Assembly (NCBI RefSeq): GCF_020630935.1 | Contig: NZ_JAHDIG010000055.1 | Location: 1 to 33,194, forward strand | Reading direction: 5' to 3' | DNA from: Bernardetia sp. | GTDB taxonomy: Bacteria > Bacteroidota > Bacteroidia > Cytophagales > Bernardetiaceae | Length of the DNA stretch: 33,194 bases | Part shown: positions 23,326 to 30,163 of the stretch, piece after piece | How positions within the stretch are numbered: the first letter of the stretch is position 1 | Layout: each line of letters begins with the position of its first letter | Made by a program: the position numbers and the translations under genes | The notes under the pieces: generated by a model | Database searches by the model: none | Told to the model about the DNA's origin: nothing | The model's input: only the letters and a program-made list of their open reading frames with translations

Positions 23326-23366
23326 TAGCTCTAACTCGCTTGGAAGTTAGCTAGAGCTACTTTTTT
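23326..23366 (+). terminator. Terminator after the small secreted protein gene
   Basis: Outer stem TAGCTCT (23326-23332) / AGAGCTA (23353-23359), with an alternative inner stem CTAACT (23331-23336) / AGTTAG (23345-23350), and a run of six T after C (23361-23366). The G/C content is higher than in the surrounding DNA. About 35 nt upstream (23290-23325) looks structured too, so a stable 3' RNA fragment is possible. Confidence 0.65.
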
Positions 23367-23385
23367 CATTCATTTTTTTGAAACA

Positions 23386-23738
23386 CTACGCCAAACGAGG
23401 GGAAATCTTATTGTGATAGAAATTTAATAGTTTTTCTTTTATCCTATATAAAGTGTTTCTTCGCCCTCTTTCTATAATTCTACTAATTTCTTCTAAGCTG
23501 TCCATAGGATGCACAAAATAATACATATTGTTACCTCTATCTATTGCATATTTAGTACTTGAACCATATAAAATTGAGCCATCTGCTTTTTTTCTCATCT
23601 CTATTGTGACTAAAAAAAATCTTTTTCCTCTCTTATATGAGTTATTTCAGCTTCACGAGTATTACTCCATTTATTTAACCCAAGTATTACATTTTTAAGA
23701 ATTTTGTTTACATATTTTTTTTCATTTTTCACAAGCAT
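23386..23738 (-). pseudogene. Unrecognised small gene broken by a frameshift in a poly-T tract
   Basis: Two minus-strand frames lie end to end. The 5' part (ATG at 23738, stop at 23610) encodes 42 residues ending ITHIREEKDFF. The 3' part, ending at 23386, is open in another frame and continues KRFFLVTIEMRKKADGS and on to ISPRLA; its own ATG is at 23598 (70 residues). Both meet at a run of eight T on the coding strand (23612-23619 are A on the plus strand). One extra T would join them into a continuous 117-residue protein with a smooth junction (EEKDFFLVTIEMRKK). I do not recognise the protein. A real indel, phase variation or a sequencing error are all possible. Confidence 0.55.
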
Positions 23739-23787
23739 TATTTAGTTTATATCAATAAACCTTATCACGGTTAATTTTGTAAAGTTC

Positions 23788-23833
23788 ATTTCTCCATAGG
23801 GCTGGGTTTGCAAACCCAACCCTATGGAGAAAT
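23788..23833. repeat. 46-bp near-perfect palindrome
   Basis: Left arm 23788-23810 (ATTTCTCCATAGGG then CTGGGTTTG) and right arm 23811-23833 are reverse complements with one mismatch (C23802 opposite A23819) and no spacer; the centre is GGGTTTGCAAACCC. It is far more GC-rich than its surroundings. It could be a cruciform, a REP-like element or a terminator-like hairpin. Confidence 0.85.
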
Positions 23834-23891
23834 AGGCACGATTTGATTTTCTAAATTTATTAAAAGAATTAAATATTTTGTTCCATTTTAC

Positions 23892-23927
23892 TGTTGTTGG
23901 TGTTTTAGTGAAATGACACCAACAACA
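23892..23927. repeat. GTTGGT-type hairpin, copy B
   Basis: TGTTGTTGGTGT (23892-23903) and ACACCAACAACA (23916-23927) form a perfect 12-bp stem around a 12-base loop. This is the strongest member of the family in this window. Confidence 0.8.
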
Positions 23928-23958
23928 AATATACTCATAAGTTTGTATTGTATACTTA

Positions 23959-23995
23959 TTGGTTATCGTAACGACAAGCTGAAACTAAAGACCAA
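23959..23995. repeat. GTTGGT-type hairpin, copy C (degenerate)
   Basis: TTGGT (23959-23963) and ACCAA (23991-23995) around a long loop with GTAACGACAAGC. The minus strand shares CCTTGTTGGT with copy A. It is about 30 bp from copy B and may be part of the same element. Confidence 0.45.
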
Positions 23996-24055
23996 CAAGG
24001 GTGTGAACGACTTATATTTGACGAATATAGTATTTAGTAAAAATATAAAATAATC

Positions 24056-24087
24056 TTTGTAGAAACGCACATCTTTTCGTAATTTTG
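24056..24087 (+). promoter_or_regulatory. Promoter of rpmH
   Basis: TTTG at 24056-24059, 20 bp, TAATTTTG at 24080-24087. Both boxes and the spacing fit the Bacteroidota housekeeping sigma consensus (TTTG...TAnnTTTG). Transcription would start about 70 bp upstream of the rpmH ATG. Confidence 0.75.
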
Positions 24088-24162
24088 CCCTTCATTGTTT
24101 TAAAACACTCATAAAAACAGTTTAGAGTTGTGAAACTTTAGGCTTATTTAATCTCAATTATT

Positions 24163-24318
24163 ATGAAACGTACTTTTCAACCTTCACAACGCAAGCGTAA
24201 AAACAAACATGGTTTTCGCTCACGTTCAGAAACTCCAGGAGGACGTAATGTTCTTCGTGCAAGACGTGCGAAAGGTCGTCATAAACTTACTGTTTCTGAC
24301 GAGCGTACACACAAGTAA
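24163..24318 (+). CDS. rpmH: 50S ribosomal protein L34
   Basis: A 51-residue very basic protein: [20 protein letters not shown], then [20 protein letters not shown] and a short tail. This is the universal L34 pattern (KRTFQPS...HGFRxR...GRxVLxxRRxKGRxxL). L34 sits in the large ribosomal subunit near the exit-tunnel side of the 23S rRNA. Unlike the classic rpmH-rnpA arrangement, no rnpA follows. The gene stands alone between its own consensus promoter and a strong terminator. Confidence 0.97.
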   Translation: MKRTFQPSQRKRKNKHGFRSRSETPGGRNVLRARRAKGRHKLTVSDERTHK

Positions 24319-24359
24319 GAATTACTCTAGTGTTTCTACTGCACTTCAACGCATATTAT

Positions 24360-24399
24360 AAAGGCTTTTTAGTATAAAATTATACTGAAAAGCCTTTTT
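24360..24399 (+). terminator. Terminator after rpmH
   Basis: AAAGGCTTTT (24360-24369) pairs with AAAAGCCTTT (24388-24397), and the stem continues with a T-G wobble and AGTATA/TATACT to about 16 bp, followed by a T-run. The A-run before it could let it act on the opposite strand too. Confidence 0.85.
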
Positions 24400-24411
24400 A
24401 CTTTTATAAAT

Positions 24412-24431
24412 GTTAAAGGCAAGCCTTTAAC
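24412..24431. repeat. AAAGGC-AA-GCCTTT hairpin, copy 1
   Basis: GTTAAAGGC (24412-24420), AA, GCCTTTAAC (24423-24431): a perfect 9-bp stem with a 2-base centre. It lies 13 bp beyond the end of the peptidase gene and shares the core AAAGGCAAGCCTTT with 27509-27532. Confidence 0.7.
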
Positions 24432-24444
24432 CTACACTTTTATG

Positions 24445-25848
24445 TTATTCCATCAAACTCTGACTAAACTCTATCAAAAGTTCATACAAGTTTTGATAAG
24501 CAAAAAGTGATAAGTTTTGAGGGGTGTCGTTTATATCGTGATAGGCTTGGCTACCTCCATTCAGATAAATAAAAAAACTAGGAACTCTGTTTTTATGAAA
24601 AAAATAATGGTCAGAATTGGCTGCTTCGCCTCTACTAGCTATATTTTTTACATAGTTTTTTTCTTGATTGATTTTTTTCAATAGTTCAAATTCTTTTTCA
24701 TGAATAGTAGCATTTACGACTGTTGCGCCTTCTTCTCCAGTTCCAACTAAATCCAAATTGATAAGAAAATGAATATTTTTAAGTGGAAAAAGTGGATTTG
24801 TAGTATAAAACATCGAACCCAAAAGTCCGATTTCTTCTGAACCAAATGCCATAAAAGCTACTGAGTATTCTGGAGGATTTTGAGCATAATATTTTGCTAG
24901 TTCTAAAAGCATCGCTACACCAGAAGCATTGTCATTTGCCCCAGCAAAGAAAACATCTTTTCCCATCCTACCCAAATGGTCGTAATGTGCAGAGAAAACA
25001 ATCACTTTTTCTGGATTTTTTGTCCCTTTTACATACCCCACTACATTTTGTGAAGGCTGACTTTCAATAAGTTTTGACTTTACATTAAACTTTAGCTTTT
25101 GAATTTTTCCTTGTTTTTTAGCTTCTTTCAAATCTTGTAAATCTATCAAATCCAAAGGCTCATAAATAGGAAAAATACTGTCCAATACTTCAAAATGTGG
25201 TTTTGAATACGCAACTGGTGAAGGAACACCAACCAACTTTTCTGTTCTGACAAAAACAGCTTTTGCCTCTTGTATTTTATCTATAAATGCTGCATTTTCC
25301 AACTGAATTTTCTTTGTCCATTTATCAGAATACATCACAGCCGTTTTTTTCAAGGAGACTTTTTGAAAGGCATTTTGAGCCGAATCGTTCTCAAAAAAAG
25401 CTGAATCTAAATACAAAACACCCACTTTTCCTTTTCCAGAATTTGAAAAAGAAGTTATCAAATACTCTTCTCCTACTTGAAAGTTTTTTTCTGTAGATTT
25501 TAATTGTACTTTTTTTGGAAAAGTATTGACAGATTTTAGATTAAATGATTGAAAATAATTACCTTTGTACTTTAATAATCCTATTCGTTCAAACTCTGAA
25601 GCAATGTATTGTGCAGCTATTTGCTCGCCACTATAAGCATAGCCTCTGCCGTGCATTTTAGGGCTACATAGCTCACTAATTGTATTTTTTGCTGATTTTA
25701 TAACGTTTGTATGATGAGTTAGTTTGTTTTTAGAATCGCTTTGTGCCATAAGATTAGACACATTGAATAAAAACATTATAAAAAAAACACAACAAAACTT
25801 ATATAATTTTGCTTGAAAGTCTTTCTTAAAAAAATCTGTATTTGTCAT
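24445..25848 (-). CDS. Secreted M28 family zinc aminopeptidase
   Basis: A 467-residue exported peptidase. The N-terminus (to about residue 36) is a signal peptide (KFCCVFFIMFLFNVSNLMAQ). The M28 catalytic domain is in the last 190 residues: HYD (His288, Asp290), GANDNASG (Asp306), FGSEE (Glu338 as general base, Glu339), NLDLVG (Asp366) and NSDHYFF with the last histidine. All five zinc ligands and the catalytic glutamate are present. The 240 residues before it contain an inserted PA-like region. It probably cleaves N-terminal residues from peptides outside the cell or in the periplasm. It is divergent from the next gene with only 34 bp between the starts. Confidence 0.9.
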   Translation of the reverse strand: MTNTDFFKKDFQAKLYKFCCVFFIMFLFNVSNLMAQSDSKNKLTHHTNVIKSAKNTISELCSPKMHGRGYAYSGEQIAAQYIASEFERIGLLKYKGNYFQSFNLKSVNTFPKKVQLKSTEKNFQVGEEYLITSFSNSGKGKVGVLYLDSAFFENDSAQNAFQKVSLKKTAVMYSDKWTKKIQLENAAFIDKIQEAKAVFVRTEKLVGVPSPVAYSKPHFEVLDSIFPIYEPLDLIDLQDLKEAKKQGKIQKLKFNVKSKLIESQPSQNVVGYVKGTKNPEKVIVFSAHYDHLGRMGKDVFFAGANDNASGVAMLLELAKYYAQNPPEYSVAFMAFGSEEIGLLGSMFYTTNPLFPLKNIHFLINLDLVGTGEEGATVVNATIHEKEFELLKKINQEKNYVKNIASRGEAANSDHYFFHKNRVPSFFIYLNGGSQAYHDINDTPQNLSLFAYQNLYELLIEFSQSLME

Positions 25849-25882
25849 TTTAATCTTTGATTTATAATTAGATAGAACCTGA

Positions 25883-26374
25883 ATGTTATCTAAAAATTTT
25901 ATTTTTACGGCTTTATTTTTTACAATAGTCCTTTCTTGTATTTCTTGTTTCAGAAAAAAAGAACAGAATCAATATACAGAACTTTATACGATTGTACCTA
26001 CTGATTCTAGCAGTTTTACAACTTCTTTAGAAAATATAGAATTTCTCAAAAAAACTACCTTTGAGTTAGATGGTACTTGGAAAGTAGAAGAAGAGGTTGC
26101 TCAAAAAAGTTCAACTTATTTTATTTTTGAAGGGCGAAAGGTTTATCCAAACCTTTATGAGAGAGAAAAAAGAGAAAATGACTACCAAACTTTTGCCACC
26201 TATAACAAATGTCCCAACGAAGGAGGCATTTTTGATAAAACAGGACGTTTTTTAGTCATTGGAAGTGGAGACGAAAATCAACGATGTTATGAAATAAATT
26301 ATTTCAAATCTTCTAACCTTGTACTTTATGATATTGAAAATAAGGTAGAATTAAATCTAAATAAAGTTAGATAA
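25883..26374 (+). CDS. Small lipoprotein, lipocalin-like
   Basis: A 163-residue protein. The signal peptide ends at VLSC (Cys19), a lipobox, so it is probably an inner- or outer-membrane lipoprotein. After a linker, the part from about 62 reads TFELDGTWKVEEEV...YFIFEGRKVY, then RFLVIGSGDENQRCYEINYF and NLVLYDIENKVELNL. This resembles the short beta-barrel lipocalin-like proteins of Bacteroidota, though the match is by pattern only. A cysteine pair (in NKCP and QRCY) may form a disulfide. It is divergent from the M28 peptidase gene and ends 15 bp from the convergent zinc-ribbon gene. Confidence 0.65.
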   Translation: MLSKNFIFTALFFTIVLSCISCFRKKEQNQYTELYTIVPTDSSSFTTSLENIEFLKKTTFELDGTWKVEEEVAQKSSTYFIFEGRKVYPNLYEREKRENDYQTFATYNKCPNEGGIFDKTGRFLVIGSGDENQRCYEINYFKSSNLVLYDIENKVELNLNKVR

Positions 26375-26389
26375 TCCATCTTATTTATT

Positions 26390-27436
26390 CTATTCGTATT
26401 CATCTTCATATTCGTCGTCCTCAATTTCGTATTCTAGTTCTTCGTTGTCTTCAAAGAGCTTAATAGCAGGCTCATAATTAGCACACATTTTCAAGCATCT
26501 TGAAAGCCAATGTACAGCTTCTTTTATGTAAGGCAATGCTGCTTCATCTCCAGTAAACTCCTCATCTTCCAATAAAAGTAGAGCCGAATCAAGATATGCC
26601 TTTCCAAAATCGTAAAGTACACCAGGTTGGTCTTTTACATAGAGAAACATCGACTCATAAAGAGGTTTTGCCTCATCCACTCTGCCTAAATATCCTAATC
26701 GGTTAGCTTTTGTAAGTTCTGCATACGAGGAATCAATATCTGTTTCTATTTTGTTTTTAGCTATAAAATCAGCTATTGCCCCCACCACAAAAGGAAGATT
26801 TTTCCAAAAACGAGGGCGCAATTCCCTTTCCGTACAGCTATCACATTGAAAAGTAGATTCAAAAACAGAAGCCTTGTCTTCTTTTCCGTAAAAGTATAAT
26901 TCTACTTTTGGTGTAACTTGAACTCGGTTATAGTAATTACAAACTGGGCAGATTTTATAGTCATTCAAATCTGTATAATTACCATGTTTATTGAAAATAG
27001 TATCACAATATCTACAAAAAATATAGCGTGTAGGGCGTACATAAGACAAATCTATGCTACTTCTACAGGTAGGACATTCAGATTTTCTGAAATTATGGAG
27101 TTCGTCTTGAGCTTTGAGTTCTTTTTTTCTCTCTTCTACTTGAAGCTCTGTGTATCTTCTATCTATCATACTTTTTATATCGAAGGCTTCTTCTTCTTCT
27201 ACACGAATCATAAAACCATTGAAATGAGGCAGCAAAAACTCATCTACAGCCGTTCTTGCGCCTGCTTTTATAATGATAGAAAGACGATTGCGATATCTAA
27301 CCACTTCTTGAATCTCTGAAAAGGCAAGCATTTCTCCATCAAAATATATTCCTTCCTCTTCGATAGAACCTTGCTTATCAAAAAATGAAGTAGGCTTATT
27401 TTTAGCATCTAAAAAACGAAAATCAAAGTCGAACAT
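26390..27436 (-). CDS. Zinc-ribbon protein with TPR-like C-terminus
   Basis: A 348-residue cytoplasmic protein. The first 100 residues form a beta-rich region (YFDGEMLAFSEIQEVVRYRNR). Then come cysteine pairs CPTC, CRYC, CPVC and CDSC (about 140-205), enough for two zinc ribbons. The part from about 230 looks like TPR helices (LTKANRLGYLGRVDEAKPLYE, GVLYDFGKAYLDSA). The tail is strongly acidic (EDNEELEYEIEDDEYEDEYE). No enzymatic motif is seen. It could be a scaffold or a regulator; I do not know its function. A 10-bp inverted repeat (27462-27471 with 27476-27485) lies just upstream of its start. Confidence 0.7.
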   Translation of the reverse strand: MFDFDFRFLDAKNKPTSFFDKQGSIEEEGIYFDGEMLAFSEIQEVVRYRNRLSIIIKAGARTAVDEFLLPHFNGFMIRVEEEEAFDIKSMIDRRYTELQVEERKKELKAQDELHNFRKSECPTCRSSIDLSYVRPTRYIFCRYCDTIFNKHGNYTDLNDYKICPVCNYYNRVQVTPKVELYFYGKEDKASVFESTFQCDSCTERELRPRFWKNLPFVVGAIADFIAKNKIETDIDSSYAELTKANRLGYLGRVDEAKPLYESMFLYVKDQPGVLYDFGKAYLDSALLLLEDEEFTGDEAALPYIKEAVHWLSRCLKMCANYEPAIKLFEDNEELEYEIEDDEYEDEYE

Positions 27437-27461
27437 AGAAATATCAGTTATCAGTAAATAG

Positions 27462-27485
27462 TTATCAGTAAACAGTTACTGATAA
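27462..27485. repeat. Inverted and direct repeat upstream of the zinc-ribbon gene
   Basis: TTATCAGTAA (27462-27471), ACAG, TTACTGATAA (27476-27485) is a perfect 10-bp stem. The left arm is also repeated directly as AGTTATCAGTAAA near 27447, so the region has two direct copies and one inverted copy. It lies 26-49 bp upstream of the ATG at 27436 and could be an operator, but nothing else supports that. Confidence 0.5.
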
Positions 27486-27508
27486 TGCTAAATGGAAAGT
27501 AGAAGTGT

Positions 27509-27532
27509 AGTTGAAAGGCAAGCCTTTTAACT
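27509..27532. repeat. AAAGGC-AA-GCCTTT hairpin, copy 2
   Basis: AGTTGAAAGGC (27509-27519), AA, GCCTTTTAACT (27522-27532): 11-bp stem with one G-T pair. Shares the core AAAGGCAAGCCTTT with 24412-24431. It lies in the 272-bp gap between the divergent zinc-ribbon and transporter genes. Confidence 0.7.
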
Positions 27533-27708
27533 AAATCAATAGTAAATATAACAAAGTATTTGGGTAAAAATCACTTCTTAAATTTTCCTAATTCCAAATT
27601 GTTTCAAAATTATTCATTATAAATTCATAAATTCGCAGTATTGAATAGCTATAATAGCAAAAAATATTAGAATTATTTACTTATAAATCAACACACCAAT
27701 TAAAATTT

Positions 27709-29298
27709 ATGGCAACAGAAGGAATACCAGCCAAACCACAAAAAGACCCTTTTGAGGGAGAGTTACAAGAAATGTTTGGACACCCCAAAGGACTTTTTTA
27801 CTTATTCTTTGCAGAGCTTTGGGAACGCTTTAGTTTTTATGGAATGCGTGCTTTGCTAACACTTTATATGACTGATGTCCTTTTCAATGGACTTCCCAAT
27901 GGTGAGGAACTTTCGATTGTAGTTTATGCTGCGTATGGTTCTTTAGTGTATGCGACTCCTTTTATAGGTGGTATGGTTGCTGATAAGTTAATAGGATATA
28001 GAAAAGCAATTATGTTAGGAGGAATTTTGATGACTTTAGGGCATTTTGTTTTGGCAATAGAAAATACATATGCTTTTTATATCGCACTTGCTTTAATAAT
28101 TGTTGGAAACGGATTTTTCAAGCCAAATATTTCTTCTTTCGTTGGTTCTCTTTATAAAGAAGGAGATGCTCGCCGTGATGGAGGTTTTACTATTTTTTAC
28201 ATGGGAATCAACATTGGTGCTGCTGCTGCTCCTATCTTTTGTGGTTGGTTGGCTGATGCTTTTGGTTGGCACTGGGGATTTGGTGCAGCAGGTGTAGGAA
28301 TGCTTGCAGGACTTATATTCTTTTGGGATGGAATGCGTAAAGGTGTTTTTGGAAATGAAGGTCATCCTCCAAATGGAAAAGGAACTCTAGCAAAAACAGC
28401 AGAATCTGTTGTATATGTATTAGCATTTATGTCTGTTCCAATATTTACATTTTTAGTATGGGAAAATCAGTATGTTTCTTGGATTTTGTATGGTGCTTTA
28501 GCTGTTTCTATTGCTTATGTAGTTTATATCATGACAATCGTCTCAAAAGAAGAAGTCCAAAGAGTTCTTGTAGTTTGTATTCTTACTTTTTTCATTACGG
28601 TTTTTTGGTCTTTCTTTGAGCAGAGTGGTAGCTCCCTCACACTTTTTGCTAAAAATAGTGTAGATTTAGTTTTGATGAATGCTGCACAAACCAATTCTAT
28701 TAATGCTATTTTTATCATAATATTTGCTATTCCTTTTTCTATGATGTGGATATGGCTTTCTAAAAAGAAAATGAACCCATACACACCAATAAAATTTGCT
28801 TTAGGTATTGCTCAACTTGGTTTAGGATTCTTGATTTTTGCTATTTCTATTCGTTTTGCTAATGAATCTGCATTAGTGCCAATGATATTTTTAGTATTAG
28901 GTTATTTACTAATGACAACAGGAGAATTATTTATCTCTCCAGTAGGACTTTCTAAAGTAACAGAACTTACTCCAAAACAATTTGTAGGCTTTATGATGGG
29001 GGTTTGGTTCTTATCTTCTGCTTTTGCTCATCATATTGCTGGAATCATTGCTACATTTACAGCAGGTAATGGAGGTGATGGACAACAAACAGCCACAGAA
29101 CCTACTTTCATAGATGGCTTGGTAGAAATGGTTACAGGAGTAGCTCCAGAACAAGCAGCCAATTTTACAGAAGGAATGGAAAAACTCTATACATATTCTA
29201 CTGTATTCTCACAAGTAGGATTTGCAGCAATTGGTTTTGCTATTTTGGCTCTTATTCTTTCTCCATTAATGATAAAATGGTCTAACGGAATTAGATAA
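27709..29298 (+). CDS. POT/PTR2 family proton-coupled peptide transporter
   Basis: A 529-residue inner-membrane symporter that takes up di- and tripeptides with protons. Family signatures are clear: the first-helix motif AELWERFSFYGMRALL (ExxERFxFYG, with the proton-coupling glutamates), GNGFFKPNISSFVG in helix 4, DGGFTIFYMGINIGAAAAPI in helix 5, and FFEQSGSSLTLFA in helix 7. About 14 hydrophobic segments are seen, typical for the bacterial subfamily. The secreted M28 peptidase in the same neighbourhood could supply peptides, but the two are not co-transcribed. It is followed by a structured intergenic element and a terminator. Confidence 0.93.
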   Translation: MATEGIPAKPQKDPFEGELQEMFGHPKGLFYLFFAELWERFSFYGMRALLTLYMTDVLFNGLPNGEELSIVVYAAYGSLVYATPFIGGMVADKLIGYRKAIMLGGILMTLGHFVLAIENTYAFYIALALIIVGNGFFKPNISSFVGSLYKEGDARRDGGFTIFYMGINIGAAAAPIFCGWLADAFGWHWGFGAAGVGMLAGLIFFWDGMRKGVFGNEGHPPNGKGTLAKTAESVVYVLAFMSVPIFTFLVWENQYVSWILYGALAVSIAYVVYIMTIVSKEEVQRVLVVCILTFFITVFWSFFEQSGSSLTLFAKNSVDLVLMNAAQTNSINAIFIIIFAIPFSMMWIWLSKKKMNPYTPIKFALGIAQLGLGFLIFAISIRFANESALVPMIFLVLGYLLMTTGELFISPVGLSKVTELTPKQFVGFMMGVWFLSSAFAHHIAGIIATFTAGNGGDGQQTATEPTFIDGLVEMVTGVAPEQAANFTEGMEKLYTYSTVFSQVGFAAIGFAILALILSPLMIKWSNGIR

Positions 29299-29329
29299 TA
29301 AAAACTTTATCTTTATAGACAAAAAATTC

Positions 29330-29456
29330 TTTAGAGTACTGGACATCCATAGATATTTCCTGTTCTGTAAGCCACAGAACAGGGAAAAGTACCGTTCGTT
29401 GGTATTTTAGCGACAGCGACACCAACAACTTTTTATCTCATGTCTAGTACTCTAAA
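29330..29456. mobile_element. Structured intergenic element with 17-bp terminal inverted repeats
   Basis: The ends 29330-29346 and 29440-29456 pair over 17 bp with one G-T (G-U in RNA), core TTAGAGTACT...AGTACTCTAA. Inside are a perfect 10-bp hairpin (CCTGTTCTGT 29359-29368 / ACAGAACAGG 29374-29383, loop AAGCC) and a GTTGGT/ACCAAC hairpin (29398-29403 / 29421-29426). As RNA it would be a three-way junction; as DNA it looks like a small non-coding mobile element (MITE-like). No coding capacity is seen. Which of the two it is cannot be told from one copy. Confidence 0.6.
29398..29426. repeat. GTTGGT-type hairpin, copy D
   Basis: GTTGGT (29398-29403) and ACCAAC (29421-29426) with a 17-base loop containing AGCGACAGCGAC. 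It forms one arm of the 29330-29456 element. Confidence 0.65.
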
Positions 29457-29493
29457 AATCCTTATTCTTTCTTTGCTTGAATAAGGATTTTTT
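29454..29493 (+). terminator. Terminator after the peptide transporter gene
   Basis: AAAAATCCTTATTC (29454-29467) and GAATAAGGATTTTT (29479-29492) form a perfect 14-bp stem with an 11-base loop, flanked by A-run and T-run. It begins inside the right end of the structured element. Confidence 0.85.
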
Positions 29494-29510
29494 AATTTAA
29501 TGTAAAAACA

Positions 29511-30110
29511 ATGAGCGATAATACTATTAAAATTCTAGTCATTTTAATTATCACAACTATTTTTTGTGGTATCATTGGAACGGCTGGCTATCTTTTTTAT
29601 ACGACTTACAAGACGGAAACTATCTGTTCAGATTACACAAGTGGAAACACTGAAGCTGTAAAAAAACAGATTTTAGACGAGTCTATTTCAGTAGATTATG
29701 GCTGTCCATATCCATTTTTGGCATATTCTAGTAAGATAGGAGATATTGATATGGTAAAATTTCTAATAGAAAACAATGCAGAAATAGAAAAACGTTTTAC
29801 TTTCAAAAATCCTAAAACTTATCCATACAAAGTAGTTCATACACCACTCTTTTATGCGATTTATGAAAAATACGAACAGAAAAAAATAGATTTTCCAATG
29901 GAAATTAATGAGAACTATATTGCTTGTTTGGAGCTTTTAATAAAAAATGGAGCAAGTTTAGACACGCCTTGTGGAAGGGAATATGAAGAAAATGCAAGCG
30001 ATAGTTTGAAGACCGTTTTTAGAAATGAAAGTCCAGATAAACAAACAGCTAGAGAAATTATAAAATTGATAGACAATAAAATGTTGAATAATTTTGCAGC
30101 AAAATATTAA
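29511..30110 (+). CDS. Membrane-anchored ankyrin-like protein
   Basis: A 199-residue protein with one N-terminal membrane span (IKILVILIITTIFCGIIGTA, about 6-28) and a soluble part with two or three ankyrin-like units: PFLAYSSKIGDIDMVKFLIENNAEI (about 73-97), a degenerate middle unit (TPLFYAIYEKYEQ), and ACLELLIKNGASLDTPCG (about 142-160). The topology is uncertain: the soluble part may face the periplasm or the cytoplasm. It starts 18 bp after a strong terminator. No promoter with both boxes is seen, so its expression may depend on read-through. A short inverted repeat CGTTGA/TCAACG lies between its stop and tilS. Confidence 0.65.
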   Translation: MSDNTIKILVILIITTIFCGIIGTAGYLFYTTYKTETICSDYTSGNTEAVKKQILDESISVDYGCPYPFLAYSSKIGDIDMVKFLIENNAEIEKRFTFKNPKTYPYKVVHTPLFYAIYEKYEQKKIDFPMEINENYIACLELLIKNGASLDTPCGREYEENASDSLKTVFRNESPDKQTAREIIKLIDNKMLNNFAAKY

Positions 30111-30163
30111 AAAATCCTCGTTGATAGCTACATTTGAGCCTCAACGACGGTTTACAAACTCTC

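Larger units (their letters stand above)
23739..24162. other. Gene-poor, palindrome-rich spacer before rpmH
   Basis: About 420 bp without a convincing gene. It holds a 46-bp near-perfect palindrome (23788-23833), two hairpins of the GTTGGT family (23892-23927 and 23959-23995) and the rpmH promoter. The rest is AT-rich with no other signal I can support. Confidence 0.7.

Noticed and set aside
26918-27319. 133-residue plus-strand frame opposite the zinc-ribbon gene.
   Set aside because: Antisense shadow; the minus-strand frame has four cysteine pairs and is the real gene.
23386-29456. CRISPR array in the palindrome-rich stretches.
   Set aside because: The repeats are not regularly spaced, have no spacers of uniform length, and no cas genes are present.
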